This document shows positions 8,304 through 17,283 of a stretch of 64,000 nt of DNA, one piece after another. The DNA comes from Roseibium hamelinense (GTDB taxonomy: Bacteria > Pseudomonadota > Alphaproteobacteria > Rhizobiales > Stappiaceae): contig NZ_VLLF01000001.1 in assembly GCF_007830545.1 (NCBI RefSeq), positions 310,001 through 374,000 on the forward strand, written 5' to 3'. The translations under genes and the position numbers were made by a program. The notes under the pieces are model-generated. The model saw only the letters and a program-made list of their open reading frames with translations. It was not told the DNA's origin and did no database searches. Each line of letters begins with the position of its first letter. The first letter of the stretch is position 1.

Positions 8304-9778
8304 CGCATTTGGTCAGAAAACCTGCATTGATGGTGCAAGGTACAGGCTCCAATGTCGGCAAGAGCGTGATTGTTGCCGGTCTGTGCCGCCTTCTCGCGAA
8401 CCGTGGTTTGAGTGTTCGGCCCTTCAAACCTCAAAACATGTCCAACAATGCGGCCGTGACCGCCGATAGCGGCGAAATCGGCCGTGCGCAGGCCCTGCAG
8501 GCCCTGGGGTGCAGGGTGCCTTTGTCCGTGCACATGAATCCTGTCCTGCTCAAACCTGAAACGGACACCGGTGCGCAGATCATTGTGCAGGGCAAGCGGT
8601 TTGGAGCGATGCGGGCCCGCGAGTACGGAAAGCAAAAAGCTCAACTGCTTCCGAAGGTTCTGGAGAGTTTTTCAAAGCTTGAATCCGACGCCGATATCAT
8701 TCTGGTCGAAGGTGCGGGCAGCCCGGCAGAAATTAATCTGCGCGCCGGAGATATCGCCAATATGGGGTTCGCGGAAGCGGCCGATCTGCCCGTGATCTTG
8801 TGCGGCGACATCGACCGCGGCGGCGTAATCGCTTCCGTGGTGGGCACACATGCCGTCTTGGAACCCGCCGAACAGGACCGGATAAAGGCGTTTTTTATCA
8901 ATCGGTTTAGGGGCGATGTGTCCCTGTTCGACGATGGGATGCGGGAAATTGAGCAGCGCACGGGCTGGAGCGGACTTGGTGTCGTGCCCTGGTTTGCCGA
9001 TGCCAGCAAACTGCCTGCCGAAGATGCACTGGACCTTGCAAGAGGACAGGGCACGGGAGCCGTGAAGATCGTCGTCCCGGTGATCTCCCGGATCGCGAAT
9101 TTCGATGATCTTGATCCCTTGCGGATGGAACCCGATGTCACACTTGAGCTGATCGGTCCGGGCACGCCGCTCCCGGGCGACGCGGATCTGGTCTTGCTGC
9201 CCGGCTCCAAATCGACGGTCGGAGATCTGGCATTTTTCCGGAAACAGGGCTGGGACATCGACCTTGCCGCGCATCACCGCCGCGGCGGGCATATCCTCGG
9301 CGTGTGCGGCGGCTACCAGATGCTCGGCAAAACAATATCCGACCCGCAGGGTATTGAGGGAGCGCCCGGACAGGTGGACGGACTGGGCTTTTTGAATGTC
9401 GACACGGTCCTGACACCGGACAAGTCACTGGTCGAGGCAAGTGGCATTCATGTTGCCACAGGGGCATCTGTCTCCGGTTATGAGATCCATATCGGCCGGA
9501 CGGACGGACCGGATTGCGGCGTCCCCATGATGCGTTTGAACGATATCTCCGCCCACCGGCCGGACGGAGCGGTTTCGTCAGATGGCCGGGTGTCTGGCAC
9601 ATACCTGCATGGTCTTTTCACCGATGATGCATTCCGACGGGCATTTCTGGCCGGCTTTGGTGCCGCCTCGGATTTGGCCTATCAGAACCGGATTGATGCC
9701 GTGCTCGATGATCTGGCAGGTCATCTTGAGGCGGCGCTGGATATCGACCTTCTTCTGAAAATCGCGTATGCGCGATAG
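8300..9778 (+). CDS. cobQ: Cobyric acid synthase
   Basis: 492 residues, the expected length. The N-terminal dethiobiotin-synthetase-like ATPase domain has GTGSNVGKS at residues 14-22 and FKPQNMSNN shortly after. The C-terminal class I glutamine amidotransferase-like domain carries the nucleophile motif [10 protein letters not shown] (Cys about residue 335) and the later YLHGLF motif with the catalytic His. It amidates four carboxyl groups of adenosylcobyrinate a,c-diamide using glutamine and ATP. The start overlaps the previous gene, so it is the last clear cobalamin gene of the forward operon. Confidence 0.97.
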   Translation: MTHLVRKPALMVQGTGSNVGKSVIVAGLCRLLANRGLSVRPFKPQNMSNNAAVTADSGEIGRAQALQALGCRVPLSVHMNPVLLKPETDTGAQIIVQGKRFGAMRAREYGKQKAQLLPKVLESFSKLESDADIILVEGAGSPAEINLRAGDIANMGFAEAADLPVILCGDIDRGGVIASVVGTHAVLEPAEQDRIKAFFINRFRGDVSLFDDGMREIEQRTGWSGLGVVPWFADASKLPAEDALDLARGQGTGAVKIVVPVISRIANFDDLDPLRMEPDVTLELIGPGTPLPGDADLVLLPGSKSTVGDLAFFRKQGWDIDLAAHHRRGGHILGVCGGYQMLGKTISDPQGIEGAPGQVDGLGFLNVDTVLTPDKSLVEASGIHVATGASVSGYEIHIGRTDGPDCGVPMMRLNDISAHRPDGAVSSDGRVSGTYLHGLFTDDAFRRAFLAGFGAASDLAYQNRIDAVLDDLAGHLEAALDIDLLLKIAYAR

Positions 9779-9839
9779 AAGGACACCGATGCGCATTTAC
9801 GGCCTAGGCGGGCGGATGCAAAGGGTGTAGGCGAGAAGC

Positions 9840-10832
9840 ATGACCCAGCTTGCTGCCTCAGCGCCCCTTTCGCGCCCTGCCGTTGCCATAGGCTTCGTTC
9901 TCGTCGGTATGGCTGCCATTTCAATAAACGACATGCTGATCAAGCATTTGTCGGGTGCCTACCCCTTGCACCAGATGATATTCACACGTTCCGCGATCGG
10001 TTTGGTCTTCACGTTGGTTTTGGTGCAGCTGGAGGGCGGCTTTGCGATCCTGAAGACGAAAACACCGGGCCTGCATCTGTTGCGCGGGCTCTTGATCGTG
10101 TTGGCCAATATGAGTTTTTTCACTGCCCTTGCCGTGGTGCCTCTGGCCGACGCGACGGCGCTGTTTTTCGTGGCTCCGCTTCTCATCACCCTGCTGTCTA
10201 TCCCGATTTTGGGCGAAAAGGTCGGCCCCTTCCGGCTTGGTGCGGTGGCGGTCGGATTTGTCGGAGTGGTGTTGATGCTGCGGCCGTGGGAAAGTGAGCT
10301 TGATGTCGAAGGCGGACGGCTGGTGCTGTTGCTGCCGGTGATCGGCGCACTGTGCTATGCGCTCATGCAAGTCCTGACGCGCAAACTGGGCGGCACCACA
10401 AAGGCGTCCGCACTGGCGGCCTATATTCAGACAACGTTCCTACTCGTGTCTCTCGGTTTTTTCGTCGTGGCAGGAGATGGCCGGTTTGCTGACGGGTTTG
10501 ACAATGCAAGCATGAAGTTTTTGCTGCGCGAATGGATCTGGCCACAGGGCCAGGACATCTACTATTTCATCGCTCTTGGCCTGTGCGCCGCGGTGGTTGG
10601 TTATTCCCTGTCGCAAGCTTACCGGACGGCCGATGCGGCTACAGTTGCGCCGTTTGAATATGTCGGAATGCCATTTGCCGTCTTCTGGGGATGGATCATG
10701 TTCGGCGAGTGGCCGGCACCGGTTGTTCTGGCCGGCATCGTGCTGATCCTGGGCGGCGGACTGGTGGTTTTCCTGCGAGAGCGGCAAAAACAAAAACGCC
10801 TTGCAATCTCCCGCCGTGCGATCCGCAGATAG
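9840..10832 (+). CDS. EamA/DMT-superfamily permease
   Basis: 330 residues built of about ten hydrophobic segments in two repeats, the classic 5+5 EamA layout. The first half includes the conserved region around LHLLRGLLIVLANMSFF and ALFFVAPLLITLLSIPILGE. The second half ends with EYVGMPFAVFWGWIMFGE. It is an inner-membrane exporter or importer of small metabolites with unknown substrate. It follows cobQ by 61 nt on the same strand and could be read with the cob operon. The spacing also allows an independent promoter. Confidence 0.88.
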   Translation: MTQLAASAPLSRPAVAIGFVLVGMAAISINDMLIKHLSGAYPLHQMIFTRSAIGLVFTLVLVQLEGGFAILKTKTPGLHLLRGLLIVLANMSFFTALAVVPLADATALFFVAPLLITLLSIPILGEKVGPFRLGAVAVGFVGVVLMLRPWESELDVEGGRLVLLLPVIGALCYALMQVLTRKLGGTTKASALAAYIQTTFLLVSLGFFVVAGDGRFADGFDNASMKFLLREWIWPQGQDIYYFIALGLCAAVVGYSLSQAYRTADAATVAPFEYVGMPFAVFWGWIMFGEWPAPVVLAGIVLILGGGLVVFLRERQKQKRLAISRRAIRR

Positions 10833-10849
10833 GTCCGGCGGGTGTGCGG

Positions 10850-11488
10850 TCAGCCCGGCCTTTTCCAGATAACGAGCTGGTTGTTGGCCGGCATTGCATG
10901 GTCGGCATCGAAGACCAGCCCGGCTTTCCGGGCCAGCGTGTCCAGCGCCTCGAAATCCCGGATGCCGCTGACCGGGTCCCACGACTTCAATTGCGCGTCG
11001 AATGCCTCATTGCTGGGCGTGGTGTACTTGCCCCCGTATTTCAGCGGCCCGTAGACGCATAATATACCGTCCTGGCCATGCAGGGTTTCAGTGGCCCGCG
11101 CAAAGAAATGTTCCACGTGGTTGAACGACATGATGTGCAGGGTGTTCGCGGTGTACATGACATCGAAGGCGTCGGCATCATCTCGTGCGGGCAGCGGCCA
11201 TTGGCTGACCGACACATCAAGCGCGAGGGGAGGCGGAGTGCGTTCGTCGCCCTCCAGTTCCAGCCGGATGGCGATACCTTCAATGTTCTCGTCCAGATCA
11301 CTGCATTGCCAGACAAGACCCGGGATTGCTGCTGTCATATGGACCGCATGCTGACCGTTGCCGCTGCCGATCTCCAGCAGTTTCCGGTGACCTTCAAGGA
11401 TTGGCTTCAGGGTTGTGAGGATCGCATCCTTGTTGCGGTCGGCAGCAGCGGAAAAAGGCAGCACAAATAAGGTCCCTGGCTTGATCAA
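10850..11488 (-). CDS. DUF938-family SAM-dependent methyltransferase
   Basis: 212 residues. The SAM-binding motif LLEIGSGNGQHAVHMT is at about 39-54. Family-specific segments include the N-terminal AAADRNKDAIL, ANTLHIMSF and YGPLKYGGKYTTPSNEAFDAQLK. The substrate is unknown. The start used is a TTG directly after the cobD stop (TAATTG) with no clear ribosome site. A GTG 24 nt further in (11464) is an alternative. Adjacent placement suggests cotranscription with cobC-cobD, but a link to cobalamin is not shown. Confidence 0.85.
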   Translation of the reverse strand: MIKPGTLFVLPFSAAADRNKDAILTTLKPILEGHRKLLEIGSGNGQHAVHMTAAIPGLVWQCSDLDENIEGIAIRLELEGDERTPPPLALDVSVSQWPLPARDDADAFDVMYTANTLHIMSFNHVEHFFARATETLHGQDGILCVYGPLKYGGKYTTPSNEAFDAQLKSWDPVSGIRDFEALDTLARKAGLVFDADHAMPANNQLVIWKRPG

Positions 11489-12469
11489 TTACAAGGGCTG
11501 AAAAGTATAGGCCGCCCAAAGAACGGCAAGCGCCTGGAAGACGCAAGCCCCGCACAGCAATGTGAGACTGCGTGAGATGTCCCGCGCGGTCGCGTCGCGG
11601 CGGCCGTTTTCGTTCATGTAGGGATCGTCAACCGTGTAGCCGGAGTAAATCCGGGGTCCGGCAAGCGCCAGATTAAGTGCCCCTGCGGTTGCTGCCTCCG
11701 GCCAGCCGGCATTTGGCGAGCGGTGTTTTCGAGCGTCCCTGGCCACCGTCCAAAGGCTTTTGAAGGGCGAGCCGCCTGCGAATGGTGCGGCAAGCGCGAT
11801 GAATATTGCGGACAGCCGGGATGCAGGCAGATTGATCAGGTCATCAAACCGTGCACTGGCCCAGCCGAACTCGGCATATTTCTCGTTTTTGTGGCCGATC
11901 ATGCTGTCGGCAGTGTTGACAGCCTTGTAGGCGATCAGGCCGGGAAGACCCAAAAGGGCAAACCAGAACACCGGGGCGACAACCCCGTCGGAAAAGTTTT
12001 CAGCGCAAGATTCTATGGCCGCCCGCGACACGCCGGCTTCGTCCAGCTGTTTTGGGTCACGGCCGACGATCATCGCAACCGCCTGACGGCCGCCGGCGAG
12101 GCCGTCCTGCAGAAGGCCCCGGCGTACGGCGGCGACATGCGCAAAAAGGCTGTTTTGGGCAATAAATACGGCGCCGATGATCACGGTGAGCACGCCGCCA
12201 TGGGGCAAAAGGCTTGCGATCAACTGAAGAACGGCGCCGACAAGGAGCCCGCCAAACACAAGAATTACAAGCAGCAAAACTCCTGCAAACCGGCGCTTTT
12301 GTGCAGTTGAATGCGAGCGGTTGAAGCCGTGGTCAAAGGTTGAAATCACCTTGCCGATCAGTGCGACCGGGTGCGGCAGGCGGCGCCACAGCCAATCTGG
12401 ATCGCCGACAACGGCATCGACGAGAAGGGCAGCCAAGAGCAGCCAGAGGGTGGTGTCATAGAGCAGCAT
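11489..12469 (-). CDS. cobD: Adenosylcobinamide-phosphate synthase (CbiB/CobD)
   Basis: 326-residue integral membrane protein with several hydrophobic helices. It shows the family signatures DPDWLWRRLPHPVALIGK near the N-terminus, ESCAENFSDGVVAPVFWFALLGLPG in the middle and KAVNTADSMIGHKNEKY after it. The enzyme joins the (R)-1-amino-2-propanol or phosphate arm to adenosylcobyric acid. It starts 9 nt after the cobC stop, so the pair forms a small operon converging on the main cob operon. Confidence 0.96.
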   Translation of the reverse strand: MLLYDTTLWLLLAALLVDAVVGDPDWLWRRLPHPVALIGKVISTFDHGFNRSHSTAQKRRFAGVLLLVILVFGGLLVGAVLQLIASLLPHGGVLTVIIGAVFIAQNSLFAHVAAVRRGLLQDGLAGGRQAVAMIVGRDPKQLDEAGVSRAAIESCAENFSDGVVAPVFWFALLGLPGLIAYKAVNTADSMIGHKNEKYAEFGWASARFDDLINLPASRLSAIFIALAAPFAGGSPFKSLWTVARDARKHRSPNAGWPEAATAGALNLALAGPRIYSGYTVDDPYMNENGRRDATARDISRSLTLLCGACVFQALAVLWAAYTFQPL

Positions 12470-12478
12470 GAGAGCTGG

Positions 12479-13480
12479 TTAGAGCTCTTTCATCGCTTCG
12501 GCAAGCGCTGCCGTCAGGCGGGTGAGATTTGCGTGTGAGCCCGGCAGCCCGATCCGGATCCAGGTCGGGGCATAGTCGAACACCCGTGTCCAGATGTGGC
12601 GGCGTGCCAATGCGTGATGCAGGCCGGCGGCATTGCGGGCCGCGGCCAGAGCATAAAGTGGCGTGCCGCCAAAAACACCCAGTCCGGCCTCTGACAGGGC
12701 GAGGGTCAGGTCACCCATTTCATCGGACACCTGACGCTGGATCTTTTGTTGCCAATCGAGATCGTTCAGCGCTTCAGTGCCGATATGCAGGGCAGGGCCG
12801 CTGACCGCCCAGCTGTCGAGCATGGCGGCGGCTCGTCCGACAACGTCCTTGGGTCCGGCAAGAAATCCCAAGCGCAATCCGGCAAGCCCGAAGAACTTGC
12901 CGAAAGAGCGCAGGACCAGGACCGGCTCGTCCTTGACATGCGGCAGGATGCTTGCGCCCGGAATAACATCGGCAAACGCTTCGTCGAGGATGAGGTATCC
13001 GCCGCGATCACCAAGCGTACGTGCAATTTCCAAAAGGCTTTTGACATCGACCAGACGGCCATCCGGATTGTTCGGATTGACGATCACAGCCGTTTGGGCG
13101 CTGGCCGGAAGCGCATAGACACTGGACAGTTCGGTCGTCCGGTGCCCGGCGCGGACAAACGCGCTTTTGTGTGAGGTATAAGTCGGGACGGCGATGGCAA
13201 CTTCGCCCTCCGGCATCAGCCCGGGAAGAAGTGAGATCAGCGCTTGTGTGCCCGGTGCCGCGGCCAGACCCAGATGATCTGGAACCTGGTAGGCGCGGCG
13301 CGCAGCGCTCAGCAGTTTGTCGTTGGACGCCCGATCCGGCAATCGCGTCCAATTTAGGGGCGGAACGGCCCTTCTAGGCTCATAAGCGTGCGGGTTTATG
13401 CCGGTTGACAGGTCAAGCCAGCCGTCGGATGTGCCGCCATAGGTCTCGCAGGCCGCAGAAAGGTCTCCGCCATGAAGCAT
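12479..13480 (-). CDS. cobC: Threonine-phosphate decarboxylase-like PLP enzyme CobC
   Basis: 333 residues from the ATG at 13480. This start gives the usual MxHGG N-terminus and follows GGGGAG at 9 nt. An upstream in-frame start at 13531 is less likely. Fold-type I aminotransferase features are present: VNPNNPDG around residue 140, LILDEAFAD, and SFGKFFGLAGLRLGF containing the PLP lysine. Members make the aminopropanol arm precursor or assist arm attachment. No B12 riboswitch is visible upstream of this operon, unlike the forward one. Confidence 0.93.
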   Translation of the reverse strand: MLHGGDLSAACETYGGTSDGWLDLSTGINPHAYEPRRAVPPLNWTRLPDRASNDKLLSAARRAYQVPDHLGLAAAPGTQALISLLPGLMPEGEVAIAVPTYTSHKSAFVRAGHRTTELSSVYALPASAQTAVIVNPNNPDGRLVDVKSLLEIARTLGDRGGYLILDEAFADVIPGASILPHVKDEPVLVLRSFGKFFGLAGLRLGFLAGPKDVVGRAAAMLDSWAVSGPALHIGTEALNDLDWQQKIQRQVSDEMGDLTLALSEAGLGVFGGTPLYALAAARNAAGLHHALARRHIWTRVFDYAPTWIRIGLPGSHANLTRLTAALAEAMKEL

Positions 13481-13732
13481 GTATGTGCTCTCCCCTGTCC
13501 GCCCGATTCCCGGTGCGGCCTTTGCCAACATCTTGTTATTCTATGAGAAATTTACGCAAAACCACGACCGGAACACCGGCGCGGAATGCGTCGATTCCGA
13601 CAGAGAAACCGGAAAAAGACCGTTGTCTACCCCGCAATAATGACAAGGGTTAAATCCTGACCTTTACGTAAAATAGAGTTTGACGCCTCTTAAAAGTGTG
13701 TATTTATAAAAATGCAACTATGGGAGGAATAG

Positions 13733-15133
13733 ATGCCACTTTTCACTTACAAGAACGGCGATGCATCCAGCTTGGTCAGCAACGCAATTGCACTGTCGGC
13801 TTACGCAAACCAGACCTACGCCAGCTCAGTACAAGCCGGTGACATTTCTATAGATGTGAGCCGTGGACGGTCCGAGGGAGGATGGACCGTGCTTGCGCCG
13901 GATGTTCTGGGCTATGACGGCATTGTAGATGGCAACGGCACTTACAATGGCGAAACCAACCAATTCAAAGACGCGCAGGCCGAAGTGTTCGCGCGCTATG
14001 ACGCTTCGGGAGAGGTGACGGGCGTTGGGCTTGCCATCCGCGGCACGGGAGGTCCCGAAGAAGACCAGGTGATCGACACGATCGGCGATGTCATCGACTA
14101 TCTGGAATTCCTGAAGTCCGAGCCGCAGTATGTCGAAAACGCCTTTGGCAATCTGCTGGTCGCTATCCGGGATTTCCTGACCGCGAACGGACTGACGGCG
14201 AGCGATTTGATCGTGACCGGGCATTCGCTTGGCGGCGGTGCGGTGACAAACATGGCCGAGCGCAGCGATGACATTCTCGATGGCTATTTCGTCGATGCAA
14301 ATTACATCGGCTTTGCATCCCACTACACGCCGGAGGACGGCAGCTCCGTATTGTCGTCCGGCGCCGAGTTGTTCAGCATGGACTTCGAAAACGACCCGGT
14401 TCCCTCGGTGATTTCCGACGGCCGCATCAACGTGCTCGGCAATGACACCGACTATGGCTACGACACCAGCAACCTGATTTTTTACAATGATTATTATGGC
14501 ACGCCGCTTTATTGGGACGGTGGCAATGTCATCAATCCGTTTGCCTGGTCTGCGCATTCGTCTGCAAACTACGCCAAGGCGGTGAATGTCGTCCTGTCTT
14601 CGAAATTCTATGACGAGATGAGCCGGGACAGCCTCGTCATCGTCTCGGGACTGTCGGAAGACAAGCGTGACGACCGCTGGGTAGAGGACGAGTTCATCCC
14701 GTTCGACAATACCGGCCATTTGGGGGACGCAGCCTTTATTCTCGGCTCGGAAGGCGGCGATTGGCTGCGTGGCAACCGTGGCAACGACACGATTGAGGGA
14801 TTTGGCGGCGATGATCACATCACGGCGGGTAAGGGCAATGACCGGATTTGCGATGGCACCGGTTCCGATGTGCTGACCGGCGGCAAGGGAGCCGACATCT
14901 TTATTTTCGTCAATGACGGCACCAAAGACACGATCACCGACTTCAAGCGCGGCGAGGACAAGATCGATCTCAGCTACGCCGGAGTGTCCGCCTTTGATGA
15001 ACTCAGCTTCGACGACAAGGGCTGGTTTGGCAACTTTGATATCCTGTATGACCAGGACATCCTGTCCTTGGAAAAAGGCTGGTTCTCCGGTTACAGCAAT
15101 CTTGCTGCAAGCGACTTTATTTTCGCAGCCTAA
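13733..15133 (+). CDS. RTX lipase (family I.3-like), type I secreted
   Basis: 466 residues. The alpha/beta-hydrolase nucleophile elbow GHSLGGG places the catalytic Ser at 165. The N-terminal region (FTYKNGDASSLVSNAIALSAYAN) resembles family I.3 lipases and polyurethanases. RTX repeats GGDWLRGNRGNDTIEGFGGDDHI... follow at about 340-395, and the C-terminus ends in a hydrophobic tail ASDFIFAA typical of type I signals. There is no N-terminal signal peptide. A strong ribosome site GGGAGG lies 7 nt before the ATG. Expected role: hydrolysis of extracellular lipids or esters. No ABC/MFP export genes are adjacent. Confidence 0.9.
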   Translation: MPLFTYKNGDASSLVSNAIALSAYANQTYASSVQAGDISIDVSRGRSEGGWTVLAPDVLGYDGIVDGNGTYNGETNQFKDAQAEVFARYDASGEVTGVGLAIRGTGGPEEDQVIDTIGDVIDYLEFLKSEPQYVENAFGNLLVAIRDFLTANGLTASDLIVTGHSLGGGAVTNMAERSDDILDGYFVDANYIGFASHYTPEDGSSVLSSGAELFSMDFENDPVPSVISDGRINVLGNDTDYGYDTSNLIFYNDYYGTPLYWDGGNVINPFAWSAHSSANYAKAVNVVLSSKFYDEMSRDSLVIVSGLSEDKRDDRWVEDEFIPFDNTGHLGDAAFILGSEGGDWLRGNRGNDTIEGFGGDDHITAGKGNDRICDGTGSDVLTGGKGADIFIFVNDGTKDTITDFKRGEDKIDLSYAGVSAFDELSFDDKGWFGNFDILYDQDILSLEKGWFSGYSNLAASDFIFAA

Positions 15134-15142
15134 CACCGTCCG

Positions 15143-15166
15143 CAGCAGCGCCTTCGGGCGCTGCTG
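15143..15166 (+). terminator. Stem-loop after the lipase gene
   Basis: A perfect 10-bp stem CAGCAGCGCC/GGCGCTGCTG with a TTCG tetraloop, 9 nt after the lipase stop. The following TTGTC is a weak T-tract. It is probably a terminator or mRNA-stabilising hairpin. Confidence 0.7.
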
Positions 15167-15179
15167 TTGTCAGTTTGAC

Positions 15180-15221
15180 GCGCCGGTTGCAGGTGTTTTT
15201 TGGTTTGCCTGCAACCGGCGC
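15180..15221. repeat. Long inverted repeat (14-bp arms)
   Basis: Arms GCGCCGGTTGCAGG and CCTGCAACCGGCGC are perfectly complementary around a T-rich 14-nt loop. It lies 14 nt after the lipase terminator hairpin. It may be a second terminator or a recognition or recombination site. No T-tract follows. Confidence 0.65.
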
Positions 15222-15296
15222 AATGTTGACCACGGCACGGTGAATTTATGATAAGAACAAAATAAGAACATTTGGAACTGTGCAGGATTCTGAGCC

Positions 15297-15569
15297 ATGA
15301 CATCCACGCGGCGGACGCGCACACCTTTGGATTTCGACAAGGACGCGGTTTTGACCCAGCTCGGCGCGGCCCGGCGGACCCTGATCGAGGCACGCCGCGT
15401 CATGCGGCCCAAGTCGGGACTGGCCCGGGCCGCCGATGGGGTGATTGCGGAAATCGATGAATTTGCGCTGGTGCTCACCGGCGATCGAACTTTTTTCCAC
15501 GCCCGCCCGCATGCAGCGCTATCGGGAAACAAACACCCCGGCGGAAGCGAAAACAATCAAGAGAATTAG
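15297..15569 (+). CDS. Small hypothetical protein
   Basis: 90 residues, with a coherent charged and helical composition (DKDAVLTQLGAARRTLIEAR, then AADGVIAEIDEFALVLTGDR). There is no signal peptide, membrane segment or recognised motif. An AGGA sequence lies about 11 nt before the ATG, slightly far for a ribosome site. The gene stands alone between the lipase and tRNA-Cys. It could be real and conserved in related species, but the sequence alone does not prove coding. Confidence 0.5.
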   Translation: MTSTRRTRTPLDFDKDAVLTQLGAARRTLIEARRVMRPKSGLARAADGVIAEIDEFALVLTGDRTFFHARPHAALSGNKHPGGSENNQEN

Positions 15570-15686
15570 CGGCGCTTACAGGCCATGATCCGGATCTTGG
15601 GCAGCCAACAGTGCACCATAGCTCGACTATTGAGGCTGCTGATGCGGCAGACAAGACAGCGTCGCTTCAAGATCTCATGGAAGAGT

Positions 15687-15760
15687 TGGAGGCCCCGACC
15701 GGAATCGAACCGGTGTACACGGATTTGCAATCCGCTGCGTCACCACTCCGCCACAGGGCC
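15687..15760 (-). tRNA. tRNA-Cys (anticodon GCA)
   Basis: On the minus strand: acceptor GGCCCTG/CGGGGCC (one T-G pair), anticodon stem CGGAT/ATCCG with loop TGCAA (anticodon GCA), T-arm GGTTCGATTCC, discriminator T and encoded CCA. Length is 74 nt. It is the only gene visible in this small gap. Confidence 0.97.
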
Positions 15761-16069
15761 AACCTGTTGTTATTATTTATTTATTCGGAGCGTCTGAAGT
15801 GGTGCAAGACAGTGTTGTCCGATGCGATAGACACTTATTTGTTCGCCGGCTGTTCGTCAAGTCTGGAAATTCTTTTTCACCACTGCGCCGGCGTGCCGGT
15901 GCACGAGGGGCTTGGAACCGAAGGACAGCGGTGAAAAAAGGCCCTATCCCTGCCTTTGATAGTCCGTGCGCCTGATGGGACATGTCAACATGCTGAAAAG
16001 GCGCAAGGCAGGGAAAACCAACTCTGCCTCGCGCATCATGCGTGTTCTATTCAAGCCACGCTTTCGCGG
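15761..16069. other. Intergenic region between tRNA-Cys and the F-box-like gene
   Basis: About 310 bases, AT-rich at the tRNA side (TTATTATTTATTTATTC). It should hold the tRNA-Cys promoter, reading left. No gene, repeat or clear terminator is supported here. Confidence 0.5.
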
Positions 16070-16885
16070 TCAGTTCTTCAGTTTTTCCTGTGCAGCTTTT
16101 TGCACATTCGGATCGGACGCGTTTTCTGCCATGTATCCAATCAGTTTGGAATCGGCATTGCCGTTTGCGATAAAGGCCAGCTTGGCTTCCGCCTTAATAT
16201 CTTCATCGAATGCAATGCGTGTCTGAATGGCCTTATGCATGTTGTCGCTCTGCAAACCCTTCATGACTGTGCTGTTCTTCTTTGCGCCGTTGACGATGTC
16301 CCGCAGCACATTGTCCGGGGTCGCCGGATGGTTGGCCAGCAGCGCATGTGTATGTTCTTTGCCATCACCTAGCTTGTTGCTCAGATGGTAGAGAACTTCC
16401 AACGCCTCCGGGGCGGTGTGGTAGTTCATCGCCATGTTCTGAATGGTTCTTATATTTTTGTTGGGATTTTCCATGCATGTGATGAGTGTATTGACCAGCT
16501 TGGACTTCACGTTGCGCATCGCAGCGATCTCAAGATCGCGCTCCTGCTTGCTTACGTTGTTGTTGGTCGTCAGCCGTTTCATTGCGCTCAAGGCGTTGCC
16601 AAAAGTCCACTTGCTGTTTTTGGCATCGGTTTCCATCCGGTTGCTCATGAGCCGAAGGGCGTTGGTATTGGTGAGCCCATTCTTCAAGGCGTTCGTATTG
16701 TGACCGTTTTTTTCTGCCTGTTTTTTAGTAAAGACCTGAAGGTGTTTAATTTGGCCGCGGAGCGACTTTGAAGTCGTTCTAAGTTTAGATGTGGATGTTT
16801 CCAATGAGAAGTCAGTAATGTTCTGCATTACTTCGTTCGGCATTTTCGTGATGTGAGCATTGGTGTTGATTTTTGGTGAGGACAT
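16070..16885 (-). CDS. F-box-like protein with LRV-like repeats (candidate effector)
   Basis: 271 residues, basic, AT-richer than its neighbours by eye. Residues 11-44 fit an F-box: hydrophobic-Pro start (MPNEVMQNITDF), Leu/Ser middle and a TTSKSLRGQI end. The C-terminal half has repeats resembling leucine-rich variant units with the pattern hydrophobic-Ala-Asn-x-x-Thr-Pro: NMAMNYHTAPEALEVLYHLS (150-169), ALLANHPATPDNVLRDIV (181-198) and AFIANGNADSKLIGYMAENA (237-256). There is no signal peptide or membrane segment. F-box proteins recruit substrates to eukaryotic SCF ubiquitin ligases, and some bacteria inject them into hosts. Both domain calls rest on visual pattern matching. A ribosome site GAGAGAG precedes the ATG. 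Confidence 0.6.
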   Translation of the reverse strand: MSSPKINTNAHITKMPNEVMQNITDFSLETSTSKLRTTSKSLRGQIKHLQVFTKKQAEKNGHNTNALKNGLTNTNALRLMSNRMETDAKNSKWTFGNALSAMKRLTTNNNVSKQERDLEIAAMRNVKSKLVNTLITCMENPNKNIRTIQNMAMNYHTAPEALEVLYHLSNKLGDGKEHTHALLANHPATPDNVLRDIVNGAKKNSTVMKGLQSDNMHKAIQTRIAFDEDIKAEAKLAFIANGNADSKLIGYMAENASDPNVQKAAQEKLKN

Positions 16886-17283
16886 TTTTCTCTCTCAATT
16901 TGTTTTGGTGATGCGAATTTCGCAAGCAACCCGTTCTGATGGAAATAAAATTTTCAAATGAATTGATTAGATCTTGCGTGTTTGCATGGTTTCCTGCCTT
17001 TAACCGGAGGTGCGGGTTCTTGTGACGGAGCACTTCGATGCCTTGGCCGGAAGCCGGGTCCTGAGTGTGAAGCCGGTGAGCGTTGGCCCCGCTGAAAAAA
17101 CAACCCCCTGTCTAATTGTGGCGGACCGTAGTAGTTTTGAAGCGTTAGCGCTGCCATGCGCATCTTTCGTCCGGCGCAAGGTTTTCGCTTTCTGGGCGCA
17201 AGGCACAGGTATGGCTTGTCAGGCAGGATTTGCCTCGCTAAGGAACGGCAGACGTTCAGGCTGGTGATCAGAAGAGGGCCGAT
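16886..17283. other. Intergenic region between divergent F-box-like and PIMT-like genes
   Basis: About 400 bases. The left part is AT-rich and should contain the promoter of the F-box-like gene. The right part holds the promoter of the PIMT-like gene. An 85-codon frame on the plus strand (17010-17267) lacks a ribosome site and recognisable content and is not called. Confidence 0.5.

Noticed and set aside
12700..13732. Second B12 riboswitch in front of cobC
   Set aside because: The 200 bases upstream of cobC lack the GCCAGGAGACC-type B12 box and the other core elements on the minus strand.
13826..15136. Minus-strand open frame of 436 codons opposite the RTX lipase
   Set aside because: It is the antisense shadow of a gene with a convincing GHSLGGG motif and RTX repeats. 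The composition is Val/Ile/Ala-rich without motifs.
17010..17267. 85-codon plus-strand frame upstream of the PIMT-like gene
   Set aside because: No ribosome site, no recognisable content, and it ends just before a well-started gene.
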